From: Methanobacterium sp.
GTDB taxonomy: Archaea; Methanobacteriota; Methanobacteria; Methanobacteriales; Methanobacteriaceae
Direction: 5' to 3'
Assembly (NCBI GenBank): GCA_039666455.1
Contig: JAVSLW010000011.1
Location: 20,628 to 84,627, forward strand
DNA: 64,000 nt
The notes under the pieces were generated by a model. That model saw only the letters and a list, made by a program, of their open reading frames with translations. It was not told the origin of the DNA and searched no databases. A program made the translations under genes and the position numbers. Positions 45,896 through 55,587 of the stretch are shown here, piece by piece; within the stretch, counting starts at the first letter, position 1, and each line of letters starts with the position of its first letter.

Positions 45896-46888
45896 TTATT
45901 TGTGCGAATGGACAGGTAAATCTCTATGTTTATGGTTAGAAATGCGGTGGTATTTTTCACCGGATGCATTTGCAGGGTCTATATGGATTGTAGCGTTGGA
46001 TAAATATTTTAAATGGTGTAAGAGCTGATGTTGAACTTCTTTTGCTATTTCATGTCCTTCTTCAACAGATAGCTTTGAATTTACAGCTATATTTACTTCT
46101 GCATGAAGTCTGTGTCCTAACCATCTAACCCGGATTTCTCCAACATCCTGAACACCTTTAATGTGACTGATCGCATGGTTTATTTCATCAATGACTTCGG
46201 GATCTACTCCATCAAGCAGCCGGGTAAAAACAGATTTACCGGAATCCCAGACAATCTTTAAAATTGTAACTGTAATTATAAGTCCAACTAAGGGGTCAGC
46301 TAATGGATATCCTAACCATACACCTACAGCACCAATTAAAACAGCAAGACTGGTTAAACCATCTACACGAGCATGATGACCATCTGCAATTAAAGCTGCG
46401 CTACCTATTTCCTCACCGATTTTAATACGGAACCGTGCAACAACTTCATTTCCAGTAAAACCCACTATTGAGGCTAACATCACTGCCCATAAAAAATCTA
46501 TGGGTTGTGGGTGGAAAAATCTGCTAATGGACTCATATCCTGCCAGTATGGCGCTTAACAGGATTATAAATACTATTGCCACTCCTGCAAGATCTTCTAC
46601 ACGGCCGTATCCATATGTGAAACGTTTACTGGCTGCCCTTCGTGCAAGGATAAATGCTATCCATAAAGGAATGGCAGTTGCAGCATCTCCAAAGTTGTGG
46701 ATGCTATCTGCAAAAAGTGCTACACTACCTGTAAACAAAACAATAATGAATTGAAGAAGAGCAGTTGGTAATAAACCGATAAAAGACCATTTTACAGCCC
46801 AAATTCCTTTTTCTGTAGTGATTATGGATGGATCAACAGCTCCATGTGTATCACCATGACCATTAGAATTATGTTTGTTATCAGACAT
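45896..46888 (-). CDS. Cation diffusion facilitator transporter with His-rich termini
   Basis: A 330-residue CDF. HSIHNFGD-type text (DSIHNFGDAATAIP) and DGHHARVDGLTSLA give the two HxxxD transport sites; VGEIRVRWLGHRLHAEVNIAV is the cytoplasmic domain. The N-terminus (HNSNGHGDTHG) and the C-terminus (NHKHRDLPVHSHK) are His-rich and probably bind metal. It differs from the 42266 gene, so substrates may differ. It lies directly downstream of the P-type ATPase on the same strand. Confidence 0.87.
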   Translation of the reverse strand: MSDNKHNSNGHGDTHGAVDPSIITTEKGIWAVKWSFIGLLPTALLQFIIVLFTGSVALFADSIHNFGDAATAIPLWIAFILARRAASKRFTYGYGRVEDLAGVAIVFIILLSAILAGYESISRFFHPQPIDFLWAVMLASIVGFTGNEVVARFRIKIGEEIGSAALIADGHHARVDGLTSLAVLIGAVGVWLGYPLADPLVGLIITVTILKIVWDSGKSVFTRLLDGVDPEVIDEINHAISHIKGVQDVGEIRVRWLGHRLHAEVNIAVNSKLSVEEGHEIAKEVQHQLLHHLKYLSNATIHIDPANASGEKYHRISNHKHRDLPVHSHK

Positions 46889-46952
46889 ATAAAATCACTT
46901 TTAATTAGCACGATAAATTAAATAGTTATTACAGATATGGTCGGACCATACT

Positions 46953-49721
46953 TTATATTTTTCCCTTCTTCCTTCTAACAAAATATTTTCTTAATTCATC
47001 TGCAAAAATCATAATTGGAATGAATGTAAGTACATAAAGCCAGTCGTTAATTCCAAGTGCTGTTGTGTTGAATATTAACTGTAAAGGAGGTATATATACT
47101 ATTGCAAGCATTATAGTAATCTCAAATACTATTCCTATTGGTATCCATTTATTTTTAAACAGTCCAATTGTGAATGTGGAAGTTCGGGTGGTCTGGCATG
47201 CTATAAGGTTTCCAATCTGTGCTGATGCGATACCTGCAAATACCATTGTGGTGCCTTTGATGTAGAGGGGGTCATTAAATAAAAGTGGCTGTCCTAACTG
47301 CCACCCTCCATTTATAAGGGTCCAGAAAAATCCAGACATTACAAGAACAGCTTCAATTAATCCCAGGAATATATATCCTCTAAATATCACTCCAAAATTT
47401 AATAAACGTTCTTTTCGAGATCGGGGTGGTCTGTCCATGACGTCGGATTCAGAAGGCCCCACCCCCAGAGCAAGTGCAGGAAGTGTATCTGTTCCAAGAT
47501 CAATTGCAAGTATCTGCATTACTGTAATTGCAAGAGGGACATTAAATAATACCATAAGGACAAATGGCATAATTTCAGCAGGTTCGTGTGCAAAGATATA
47601 GGCGATGAATTTTCTTATGTTTTCATAAATCGTCCTCCCCTCTTTAATGGCATCCACAATGGTGGCAAAATTATCATCGGTTAAAACCATGTCTGAAGCC
47701 TCTTTAGCTACATCAGTGCCTGTTATTCCCATTGCAATACCAATATCTGCTTTTCTAAGTGCTGGAGCATCGTTAACACCGTCGCCGGTCATAGCCACTA
47801 TCTCTTCCTTTTCTTCAAGAATGGATGCAATTCTCATTTTATGTTCTGGAACAGCACGTGCAAAGATAACATCACATCCAGAGCTTAATATCTGCATAAC
47901 TTCATCATCAGACATCTCATTAAGTTCTTTTCCTTTAACTATCTGGCAGGGACCACTTATAATTCCTATTTCCTCTGCTATAGCTTTTGCTGTAAGCCCA
48001 TAGTCCCCCGTAATCATTATAATCCTTATCCCTGCTCGGTGACATTGTTCCACAGCATCTTTAACTTCTGGACGGGGAGGGTCCTGCATGGCCATCATTC
48101 CCACAAAAATCATGTCCTTTTCCACTGTTTCGGGCCGGTAATCATCAAAATCATTGGGAAGATTCCTGTATGCCACTCCAAGAATTCTAAGGCCCTGACC
48201 TGCAATCCGATCGTGTGTTTTAATAATTTGTTCTTTTTCTTCATCTTTTAACAGTCTGATTTTTCCCTTCTTTGACAGGTGAGTACTGAGAGAAATAATC
48301 TTTTTTGGCGCCCCTTTAATATATGCTACCTTTTTATCTTCTTTTTGGTGAATTGAACTCATTGACTTCCTTTTAGAGTCAAAAGGAAGTTCTGTTATCC
48401 TTGGAATTCTTTTAAGCTCTTCTTCGAGGTTAAACCCGCTTTTATATGCTGCAACAAGAAGTGATGCTTCTGTAGGATCTCCTATTATCTTCCATTTTCC
48501 ACCTTCATCTGGAGGAATTAATTTTGCATCGTTACAAAATGCAGAAGTTCTCATTAGAAGTTTAAGCTCTTTCATCTCATCATATGATATTTCACGACCT
48601 TTATGGAGAAATTGGCCTTCAGGAGTGTAACCTGCTCCTGTAACATCAATCATCTCACAGGGAATCCATATTTTACGAACGGTCATCTCATTTTTTGTTA
48701 GAGTGCCTGTTTTATCAGTGCAAATTATGGTTGTTGAACCCAGGGTTTCCACGCTGGAAAGTTTTTTAACCAGAGCATTTTTTCCAACCATTTTTTTAGC
48801 TGCAGCGGCAAGTGAAAGGGTAACTGTTGGTAAAAGCCCTTCAGGCACGTTTGCAACAGTTAGTCCTATTGCAAAAAGAAATGCCAGTTCAAGAGGAAAT
48901 TCGATTAAAAACACGTTTACAACAAACAGTGAAAATCCCATTAATATTGCAATGGCTGCAATTATACTGGCTAATTTACCTATTTCTTTTTGGAGAGGAC
49001 TTTTATCCTCTTTTACTGTCTGGGTAAGTGCTGCAATTTTACTGAACTCTGTTTTATTTCCAGTTGCAAAAATAACCGCTTTTCCAGAGCCAGATGAAAC
49101 ACTGGTACCTGCAAAAATGAGGTTGTGCATCTCTACAAAAGCATGGTTTTCAGCTTCCATACCTTCTGACTCTTTACGAACAGGTCGGGATTCCCCAGTA
49201 AGGGTAGAATTATCCACTTTAAGCTGAAATGCTTCAACAAGCCTTGAATCTGCAGCTATGTTGTCCCCCTCTTCAAGTACAATGATGTCTCCTGGAACGA
49301 GCTCTGCTCTTGGTATTTCCTTTTCTTTACCTTCTCTTATAACCTTTGCTTTGGAGGGAAGTATCTTTTTAAGGGCTTCTGTGGCTTTTTCTGCTTCAAA
49401 TTCCTGCCAGAAGCTAAAAATCGCATTAATAATGATTACTCCGATAATTGCAAAACCTAACTGCGGTATTCCAGCAATAAATGCCAGAACGCTTGCAGCC
49501 CATAGAAGCAGCGCCAGAATGTTGTAAAAGTTCTCTAAAAACTTTAGTATCAATGATTTTCGTTTAATTTCTTCAATCTGATTGGGTCCATACTTTTCAA
49601 GCCTTTTTTTAGCCTCTTTTTCACTTAAACCATCTTCAAATGTCTCCAACAATGAATATATTTCCTGAGGAGGAAATTCATAAATATTTGATTTTTCATT
49701 AACGGGTTTATTTGAATCCAT
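46953..49721 (-). CDS. P2-type cation ATPase, Na+/K+-ATPase (IIC)-like
   Basis: A 922-residue P-type ATPase. Actuator loop LTGES about residue 174, the phosphorylation site DKTGTLT with D336, and the hinge GDGVNDAPALRKADIG are intact, as is the N-terminal cation-ATPase domain. In helix 4 it has VANVPEGL, and in helix 6 IDLGTDTLPALALG. Na+/K+- and H+/K+-ATPases have VANVPEGL and IDLGTD, whereas SERCA pumps have VAAIPEGL and NLVTDGLPA. A monovalent-cation pump is therefore favoured over Ca2+; no beta subunit is seen. Confidence 0.85.
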   Translation of the reverse strand: MDSNKPVNEKSNIYEFPPQEIYSLLETFEDGLSEKEAKKRLEKYGPNQIEEIKRKSLILKFLENFYNILALLLWAASVLAFIAGIPQLGFAIIGVIIINAIFSFWQEFEAEKATEALKKILPSKAKVIREGKEKEIPRAELVPGDIIVLEEGDNIAADSRLVEAFQLKVDNSTLTGESRPVRKESEGMEAENHAFVEMHNLIFAGTSVSSGSGKAVIFATGNKTEFSKIAALTQTVKEDKSPLQKEIGKLASIIAAIAILMGFSLFVVNVFLIEFPLELAFLFAIGLTVANVPEGLLPTVTLSLAAAAKKMVGKNALVKKLSSVETLGSTTIICTDKTGTLTKNEMTVRKIWIPCEMIDVTGAGYTPEGQFLHKGREISYDEMKELKLLMRTSAFCNDAKLIPPDEGGKWKIIGDPTEASLLVAAYKSGFNLEEELKRIPRITELPFDSKRKSMSSIHQKEDKKVAYIKGAPKKIISLSTHLSKKGKIRLLKDEEKEQIIKTHDRIAGQGLRILGVAYRNLPNDFDDYRPETVEKDMIFVGMMAMQDPPRPEVKDAVEQCHRAGIRIIMITGDYGLTAKAIAEEIGIISGPCQIVKGKELNEMSDDEVMQILSSGCDVIFARAVPEHKMRIASILEEKEEIVAMTGDGVNDAPALRKADIGIAMGITGTDVAKEASDMVLTDDNFATIVDAIKEGRTIYENIRKFIAYIFAHEPAEIMPFVLMVLFNVPLAITVMQILAIDLGTDTLPALALGVGPSESDVMDRPPRSRKERLLNFGVIFRGYIFLGLIEAVLVMSGFFWTLINGGWQLGQPLLFNDPLYIKGTTMVFAGIASAQIGNLIACQTTRTSTFTIGLFKNKWIPIGIVFEITIMLAIVYIPPLQLIFNTTALGINDWLYVLTFIPIMIFADELRKYFVRRKKGKI

Positions 49722-49863
49722 AATTACACGCTGGCCTAATTTTTAAATTTTTTTTCAAAGGGTAGGTTAGATTATTTACACTTGAAATAGACCTCTTGTA
49801 TTAATTAAACAAATTATATTATTTTTTATAGTTAGTAGGATATAAAATATAATGGAGTTATAT

Positions 49864-51252
49864 ATGGAGTGCGATGTTGTAGTAATTGGTGCAGGCCCCG
49901 GGGGGCTATTTGCAGCTTCCAAACTTGCTCGTGATTTTAAAGTCGTTGTCATTGATAAAGGAAGAGGAATAGAAGGGAGGATGTGTGTTTCTCTTAAAAA
50001 TGGGACCTGTAAAAAATGTTCTCCCTGTAATATAACCGGAGGACTTGGTGGTGCGGGGGGGCTTTCAGACGGTAAGCTCAATTTAAGACCAGATATAGGG
50101 GGGAATCTTGAAGAATTTGTAAGTCATGATGAAGCATGGAAAATTATAGATGAGATTGATAAGTTCTTTTTAAGACATGGAGCACCAGATGAACTCTATG
50201 CACCCAGTGAGGAAGACATAGCTGAAATTTTAAGAAAGTCTGTAGCATCTGGAATTAAATTTATTCCCATAGTTCAAAGGCATATGGGGTCCGATAAAAC
50301 CCCTTCAATCATAAATTCCATAAAAAGAGAAATTGAAGGTAAAGGAGCAAAATTTTTACTTGAAACTAAAGTTATGGACATAATCGCCGATAACAGTGTA
50401 AAAGGAGTAGTTGTAAAGGAAAATAACAAAAACGAATTTGAAATTAAATGTAAATATATAATAGCAGCACCTGGAAGGGTGGGGGCTTACTGGCTTTCAG
50501 ATCAATTAAAAAAGCTTAAAATACCCATAAAATATAATCCAGTTGATATTGGGGTTAGAGTTGAAATTCCAGGAATTTTAATGGATCACATTACAAAAAT
50601 AGAATGGGATCCCAAATTTCACATAATAACAAAAACTTATGATGATTTTGTAAGGACGTTTTGCACATGTCCCCGTGGATTCGTTGTTGAAGAGGTATAT
50701 GATGGGTTTGTGGGTGTAAATGGGCATTCTATGCGTGAGAAAGTTTCCCCCAATACAAATTTCGCATTTTTAGTTAGAGTTGAACTTACGGAGCCTACAG
50801 AAAATACCTCTGCCTATGCTTTTTCAGTTGCAAGTATTGCAAATATCCTTGGAAGTGGAAAACCAATAATTCAAAGGCTTGGAGACCTTAAAAGAGGTAG
50901 AAGGTCAACATGGAAAAGAATTAAAAAAAGTTACACCTCCCCAACATTTAAAAGTGTTGTTCCTGGTGATATTGCAATGGCGCTTCCAAACAGGCTTGTT
51001 GTGGATATTATAGAGGGACTTGAGGCTCTAAATAAGGTAATTCCGGGAGTTGCCTCGGATTCAACACTTCTTTATGCTCCTGAAATTAAACTGTATGCAA
51101 TGAGGGCTGAAGTGGATCACAGAATGAAAACAAGAGTTGAAGGACTTTATTTAGTGGGAGATGGTGCTGGAGTTTCAAGAGGTATTGTAGGGGCTGCTGC
51201 AACTGGAATTATAGCAGCAAATGATGTTTTAAGAAGAACTAAATATATTTAA
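49864..51252 (+). CDS. FAD-dependent dehydrogenase (COG2509 type)
   Basis: A flavoprotein of about 462 residues. CDVVVIGAGPGGLFAASKLA binds FAD; a Cys-rich segment CKKCSPC about residue 50 is followed by GGLGGAGGLSDGKLNL; the C-terminal GLYLVGDGAGVSRGIVGAAA closes the FAD site. CTCPRGFVV in the middle is typical. The substrate is not known for archaeal members. ATG 49864 lies six bases after GGAG; ATG 49852 is possible. Confidence 0.82.
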   Translation: MECDVVVIGAGPGGLFAASKLARDFKVVVIDKGRGIEGRMCVSLKNGTCKKCSPCNITGGLGGAGGLSDGKLNLRPDIGGNLEEFVSHDEAWKIIDEIDKFFLRHGAPDELYAPSEEDIAEILRKSVASGIKFIPIVQRHMGSDKTPSIINSIKREIEGKGAKFLLETKVMDIIADNSVKGVVVKENNKNEFEIKCKYIIAAPGRVGAYWLSDQLKKLKIPIKYNPVDIGVRVEIPGILMDHITKIEWDPKFHIITKTYDDFVRTFCTCPRGFVVEEVYDGFVGVNGHSMREKVSPNTNFAFLVRVELTEPTENTSAYAFSVASIANILGSGKPIIQRLGDLKRGRRSTWKRIKKSYTSPTFKSVVPGDIAMALPNRLVVDIIEGLEALNKVIPGVASDSTLLYAPEIKLYAMRAEVDHRMKTRVEGLYLVGDGAGVSRGIVGAAATGIIAANDVLRRTKYI

Positions 51253-51438
51253 GCTGTATGAAAAAACAATTGATTTAGTATGGATTGGTTAAGTCCAAGC
51301 TCAGTTTAACCATGTTTTTAAACAGCAAAAAATATTATAAAATATTTCTGAATTTAAAGCATAAATTTATATATTATATTATTAAAAATATATAGTAGAT
51401 TTCAAGCTTGCTGGAATAATTTTAAGGAGGTATTCAAT

Positions 51439-51915
51439 ATGAGAAACTGGGTTGGGGGTGCACTGGCTATAATTCTTGGTTTAATAGTGATTGCATTCCC
51501 ATTTTTAGCTGTCGTGACTGTAAGTGTATTTGTAGGCTTTTTAGTGCTTTTAATAGCTATCTGGCTCTTTATAGTTGGAATTTCTGAACTTGAAATAAGC
51601 AGAACTGCAAGTATTTTGAATCTGATACTTGGTGTTATAGCGCTGATACTGGGAATAGGTTTAATAATAGATCCTGCCCTATTAGGCATTATAGCAGGAC
51701 TAACACTATATCTTGCGGGCTTTTTCCTAATAGCAGCAGGAATAATAGCTTTAATTGACGGAATATCAAGAAAATATGCCTGGGCAGGAGTTTTAGGTAT
51801 AGTATTGGGAGTAATTTACATAATACTTGGAACATTTGCGTTTAATCCTGTTAATTTAGGATTCCTGATAGGTATCTGGCTGATAATAACTGGTATATTC
51901 AAAATGTTTGAGTGA
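51439..51915 (+). CDS. DUF308 (HdeD-like) membrane protein
   Basis: A 158-residue protein almost entirely hydrophobic, with six helices in three similar pairs (GGALAIILGLIVIAFP, LNLILGVIALILGIGLI, GVLGIVLGVIYIILG). The repeated GxxxIxxGxxxI pattern is the DUF308 signature; HdeD-type proteins are linked with acid or membrane stress in bacteria. A textbook AAGGAGGT site precedes the ATG. Confidence 0.8.
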   Translation: MRNWVGGALAIILGLIVIAFPFLAVVTVSVFVGFLVLLIAIWLFIVGISELEISRTASILNLILGVIALILGIGLIIDPALLGIIAGLTLYLAGFFLIAAGIIALIDGISRKYAWAGVLGIVLGVIYIILGTFAFNPVNLGFLIGIWLIITGIFKMFE

Positions 51916-52050
51916 AAAAAGTTTAAACACAATTTTATTTAAACCAGCAAGCTCTGTTTAAATTTTAGTATTTAAAAAGAATTGAACTATTTTTTAAGGA
52001 GCAGCTGCTATTTCAGTAGCCATTTATATTTCCTCCTTTAACAGGAGATT

Positions 52051-53238
52051 TTATCGAGTGATAATACTTATAATATCTCCACTTTTAAGTTCATAATCAC
52101 TGCTTACTCTTCTGCAGCTTCGAGCGTCCACTGCATGCATGAAACCTTCACCAATATCTGTGTGAATTACATATGCTAAATCCCTTGGTTTTGACTTGCT
52201 TTTAATTAAAATAGCATCGGGAAGCACATTTCCTTTTCCATCGCACATTTTATGTTCATCTTCAACAGGATAAACGACAATCATATCCAGAAGATCAAAA
52301 ATAACCTTATTCAATGCTTTTTGAACCCCTGTACTGCCATATTTATCCAGAACATGTTCTTTAATGTAATTTAGGGCATTTTTCTGTGCATCATTCAATT
52401 TTTCCTTGTCGATGACCTTAAAATCACTGCTTCCAGGAATGTAATTAATCAGACCAGCTTCAGTTGCTTTTACAAGGGCTAATTCAGATTCTGCAGATAC
52501 TGGAATTACATTTCCATACTTTTCGTTTAATCTTTTGATGTTTTCTTCTGCTGTAGGTAGATCTGCCTTGTTAGCAACAATAAGCATTGGTTTAGCTATG
52601 TGCAGTAAAACACCTAAAAATTCTTTAAGATCACCATCGTCCCATTTATGATATTCTGCTGGGACTTCTCTTTTTGCCTCTACAATGTCTTCAAGGGAGA
52701 TTCCTGTTCCGCTCAGCTGGTCGTGGAGTACTCTTGAAAAATCAACCTTTTCTGCAAGGGCTTTTCGAACGAGTTTACTCCAGTTTTTCTTTAATATACC
52801 AAAAAGCCACATTATTATCTCATACTCCAGAAATTCCACGTCCTCTGATGGATCATGGGATCCTGAAGCTACAGGCCTTCCTTCTTCATCAGTGGAACCT
52901 GAAGCATCAATGATATGAATAAATGCTCTGGACTGCCTTAAATCGTCTAAAAACTTGTTTCCAAGTCCTCGTCCTTCATGAGCTCCAGGTACAAGTCCTG
53001 CAACATCAATCAGTTCCACTGGAATCATGCGTACTCCTTCAACACATTTTGAATTTCCAGGATCGCAGTTGATGTCCAGTTCTGCACAGGGACAGTCTGC
53101 TGTAACATAAGCAACAGCTTTATTGGCATTTATGGTTGTGAATGGGTAATCTGCAACTTCTATTTTTGATAAAGTTGCTGAATTAAAAAACGATGATTTT
53201 CCGACGTTTGGTTTTCCGGTTACAGCGATTTGAAGTAT
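52051..53238 (-). CDS. ychF: YchF/OLA1-type translation-associated GTPase/ATPase, ATA start
   Basis: A 395-residue Obg-family P-loop protein. Reading from ATA at 53238 restores LQIAVTGKPNVGKSSFFNSA with the Walker A loop, ADYPFTTINANKAVAYV (switch I) and the Cys pairs CPC and CDPGNSKC. Further on come DVAGLVPGAHEGRGLGN, NKAD and a C-terminal TGS domain (MHAVDARSCRRVSSDYELKSGD). The first standard in-frame start, ATG 53028, would remove the P-loop, so it cannot be the true one. GAGAGTGATAAA directly precedes the ATA. The upstream in-frame stop is at 53283, with no ATG, GTG or TTG between. Length with the ATA start matches family members. Confidence 0.88.
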   Translation of the reverse strand: MLQIAVTGKPNVGKSSFFNSATLSKIEVADYPFTTINANKAVAYVTADCPCAELDINCDPGNSKCVEGVRMIPVELIDVAGLVPGAHEGRGLGNKFLDDLRQSRAFIHIIDASGSTDEEGRPVASGSHDPSEDVEFLEYEIIMWLFGILKKNWSKLVRKALAEKVDFSRVLHDQLSGTGISLEDIVEAKREVPAEYHKWDDGDLKEFLGVLLHIAKPMLIVANKADLPTAEENIKRLNEKYGNVIPVSAESELALVKATEAGLINYIPGSSDFKVIDKEKLNDAQKNALNYIKEHVLDKYGSTGVQKALNKVIFDLLDMIVVYPVEDEHKMCDGKGNVLPDAILIKSKSKPRDLAYVIHTDIGEGFMHAVDARSCRRVSSDYELKSGDIISIITR

Positions 53239-53327
53239 TTTATCACTCTCTCTTTTTTTCTGTTTATCTACTTTTAAACATCATGTTTTTGGAAAATAAT
53301 AATTACAAAAAAAACAATGAAGCCCGA

Positions 53328-55151
53328 TTATATTAGCTCATATTTCTGGCCGTATCTTGTTTCTTGATAATAAGCCCAGTAATATGTCCATCCATATGTT
53401 CTTCTGTAACGGGTCTTATGAGTCCACCTGGTGGTCCACCTAACTCTCCATTTTCCTCTACTAAAAAACCTGATTCTATGCCTTTCCCGGACTCTTACTG
53501 TGTATGGTTTACTGTACCCGCCTTTATACCATACCTGATAGGGAACCTGCACCGGGTAACTGTAAGTTACTGACCTGTAAATTAGATAAATTTCTGTGTA
53601 TATCTGTGATAATGTACCTGAACTGTCAACTGCCATGAATTTAAGGGTTTTAGAAGCATTAAGGATTATAGGATCGGTATAGGCAGTGCTTGATCCTGTA
53701 GGGCTGGTTCCATCAAGTGTATAATAAATTTTACCCGGTTTATCTGTTGTTAAACTGATTTTTAATGGATAGTAGTAATATGAACCTCCTTTCAAGTCAG
53801 CGTTTACTGTAGGGGGTGAGGTATCATTTATTATGTTTTTTAGAGAGTTAAATGCATTGACTACTCCTCCTGTTAATATTTTGCCTGATAATGAAGTCAC
53901 TGTATCCACATTGTTTAAAATCGTATATTTAACCTGTAAAGCATTTAAATCTGGCCTAAATGATTTTACAAGGCCTGCAAGACCTGAAACATAAGGTGTG
54001 GCCATTGATGTTCCCTGCATGTAACCATATCCTGATCCGGGTAATGTGCTGTATATTGAAGCTCCGGGGGCAGCCACGTCCACTGAGTTTACACCATAAT
54101 TTGAAAAATAGCAGATATCATCATTTTTATCAATAGCAGCAACTGAGATTATGTTGCCTGAGGTGTAACTTGCAGGATAATTTGGTGAAATGTCTGTGTT
54201 TTCACCTGAAACTTCATTTCCAGCTGCACAGACTACGAGGGCAGATGAAAGCTCAATAATATCTTTCAAGGCCCTGGAATATGTGGATCCTCCCCATGAA
54301 CAGTTTATTATGAACGCACCCATTTTGGTGGCATAGCTAATGGCATCTACTGCATCTGCAATATGTCCATTGCCATCTTTATCAAGGAACTTCAGTGGCA
54401 TTATTTTAGCGTTCCACATTACTCCTGAAACCCCAATGGTGTTGTTACCACTTGCAGCTATGATTCCAGCTACATGAGTTCCGTGCCCGTATTCGTCAGT
54501 GATATTATTATTGTTACTTTCAAAATTCCAGCCGTATACATCATCAATATAACCGTTCCCGTCATCATCAATACCATTACCTGCAATTTCGCCAGTATTA
54601 ATCCATAAATTGCCTTTAATGTCTGGATGGTTGATATCAAGCCCTGAATCCACAATTGCAATTGTCACTGCAGATGATCCTGTAGTCAAATTCCATGCAG
54701 AAGTTGCATTTATCCTGTTAAGGCCCCATTGAAAATTATAATGGGCATCGTTTGGAATAAGCTGGTTTTTATAGATATAATTAGGTTCAGCGTAAATAAC
54801 ATTCTTATTCTGCCTGTATATTCCAAGCGCTTCAGCTAATGGCATTTTTTCAGAGATTTTAACAAGCTGCAATCCTTTTATTTCATTGAATTCTTTTAAA
54901 ACAATAGAACCTGCCTGTTCGTGAATTTTACCTGTAATTTCATCGATACTGCTATTATTTGAGCTGTTTTCCGTAAACCTGACCAGTATCTCATTTTCCC
55001 TGTAATTTGTAGAGTTAGATGAATCACTCAAACTTTGATTTAAAATAAAATTATTTTTTTGGCTGGAATTAGAATCTGCAGCACTAACACAGCTTAAAAG
55101 CGTTAATATGGAAATAAAGATCAATATTAATATTGCTGCACATTTTTTCAA
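53328..55151 (-). CDS. Secreted subtilisin-like protease with Ig-like domain and basic-aromatic tail
   Basis: A 607-residue exported S8 protease. Signal peptide (CAAILILIFISILTLLSCVS), then an I9-like propeptide (ILVRF ... NVIYAEPNYIY), then the catalytic domain with Asp in IAIVDSGLDINHPD, His in HGTHVAGIIAASG and Ser in GTSMATPYVSGLAGL. Residues about 455-530 (KPGKIYYTLDGTSPT) form a chitobiase-C-terminal-like beta sandwich. The last 70 residues are dominated by Arg, Tyr and Trp (for example RVRWTTRWTHKTRYRRTYGW). That tail resembles no domain I know and may bind the pseudomurein wall. Confidence 0.85.
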   Translation of the reverse strand: MKKCAAILILIFISILTLLSCVSAADSNSSQKNNFILNQSLSDSSNSTNYRENEILVRFTENSSNNSSIDEITGKIHEQAGSIVLKEFNEIKGLQLVKISEKMPLAEALGIYRQNKNVIYAEPNYIYKNQLIPNDAHYNFQWGLNRINATSAWNLTTGSSAVTIAIVDSGLDINHPDIKGNLWINTGEIAGNGIDDDGNGYIDDVYGWNFESNNNNITDEYGHGTHVAGIIAASGNNTIGVSGVMWNAKIMPLKFLDKDGNGHIADAVDAISYATKMGAFIINCSWGGSTYSRALKDIIELSSALVVCAAGNEVSGENTDISPNYPASYTSGNIISVAAIDKNDDICYFSNYGVNSVDVAAPGASIYSTLPGSGYGYMQGTSMATPYVSGLAGLVKSFRPDLNALQVKYTILNNVDTVTSLSGKILTGGVVNAFNSLKNIINDTSPPTVNADLKGGSYYYYPLKISLTTDKPGKIYYTLDGTSPTGSSTAYTDPIILNASKTLKFMAVDSSGTLSQIYTEIYLIYRSVTYSYPVQVPYQVWYKGGYSKPYTVRVRERHRIRFFSRGKWRVRWTTRWTHKTRYRRTYGWTYYWAYYQETRYGQKYELI

Positions 55152-55587
55152 TTATTTCTCCCTCTTTTATTTTCTTCCTGTTTTTTTTATAGTAAACTTG
55201 GTATATAATTATTTCTAAAACAGAGGGACTGTCAGGTTTGGATACGTTTCCCAATTTTTCGGCCATATCATCCCTTTTTTTGGGATGAAAAATTTAGATG
55301 GAAAGATTAACTCCAAATCTCTGCAAAAGGTTAAAAACACGATAATACGATTTTTTAAAGGACGTACTAAAGCGAATGTAATACCTGTTTTTTTAAATAT
55401 TTTAATTTTTTGAACTCTTCTGATTACTCCTTACCAAAACTATAATAATACTTTTTACCATATAATTAATATAAAAATGAAATGGTAGAAACTAAAATGG
55501 ATATATGGATCATTGAAAAAATAATTTTGATTTATAAATCCTGTCATTTTTGCCAATTTTCTATTATACATAAAATTTGGTGATATT
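55152..55587. other. Divergent intergenic region with one hairpin
   Basis: About 435 bases between the divergent protease and the CARF-like gene. It has a perfect hairpin, TCATCCC-TTTTTTT-GGGATGA, at 55268-55288, and a possible 42-codon frame from ATG 55285 that lacks a good ribosome-binding site. Otherwise AT-rich promoter-like DNA; no gene is supported. Confidence 0.45.

Noticed and set aside
48703..49227. Long plus-strand ORF opposite the P-type ATPase
   Set aside because: Antisense shadow of a well-conserved gene; composition is the mirror of the ATPase codons and no ribosome-binding site is present.
55285..55413. 42-codon ORF from ATG 55285
   Set aside because: The ATG is inside a hairpin, there is no usable Shine-Dalgarno and the sequence has no family features.
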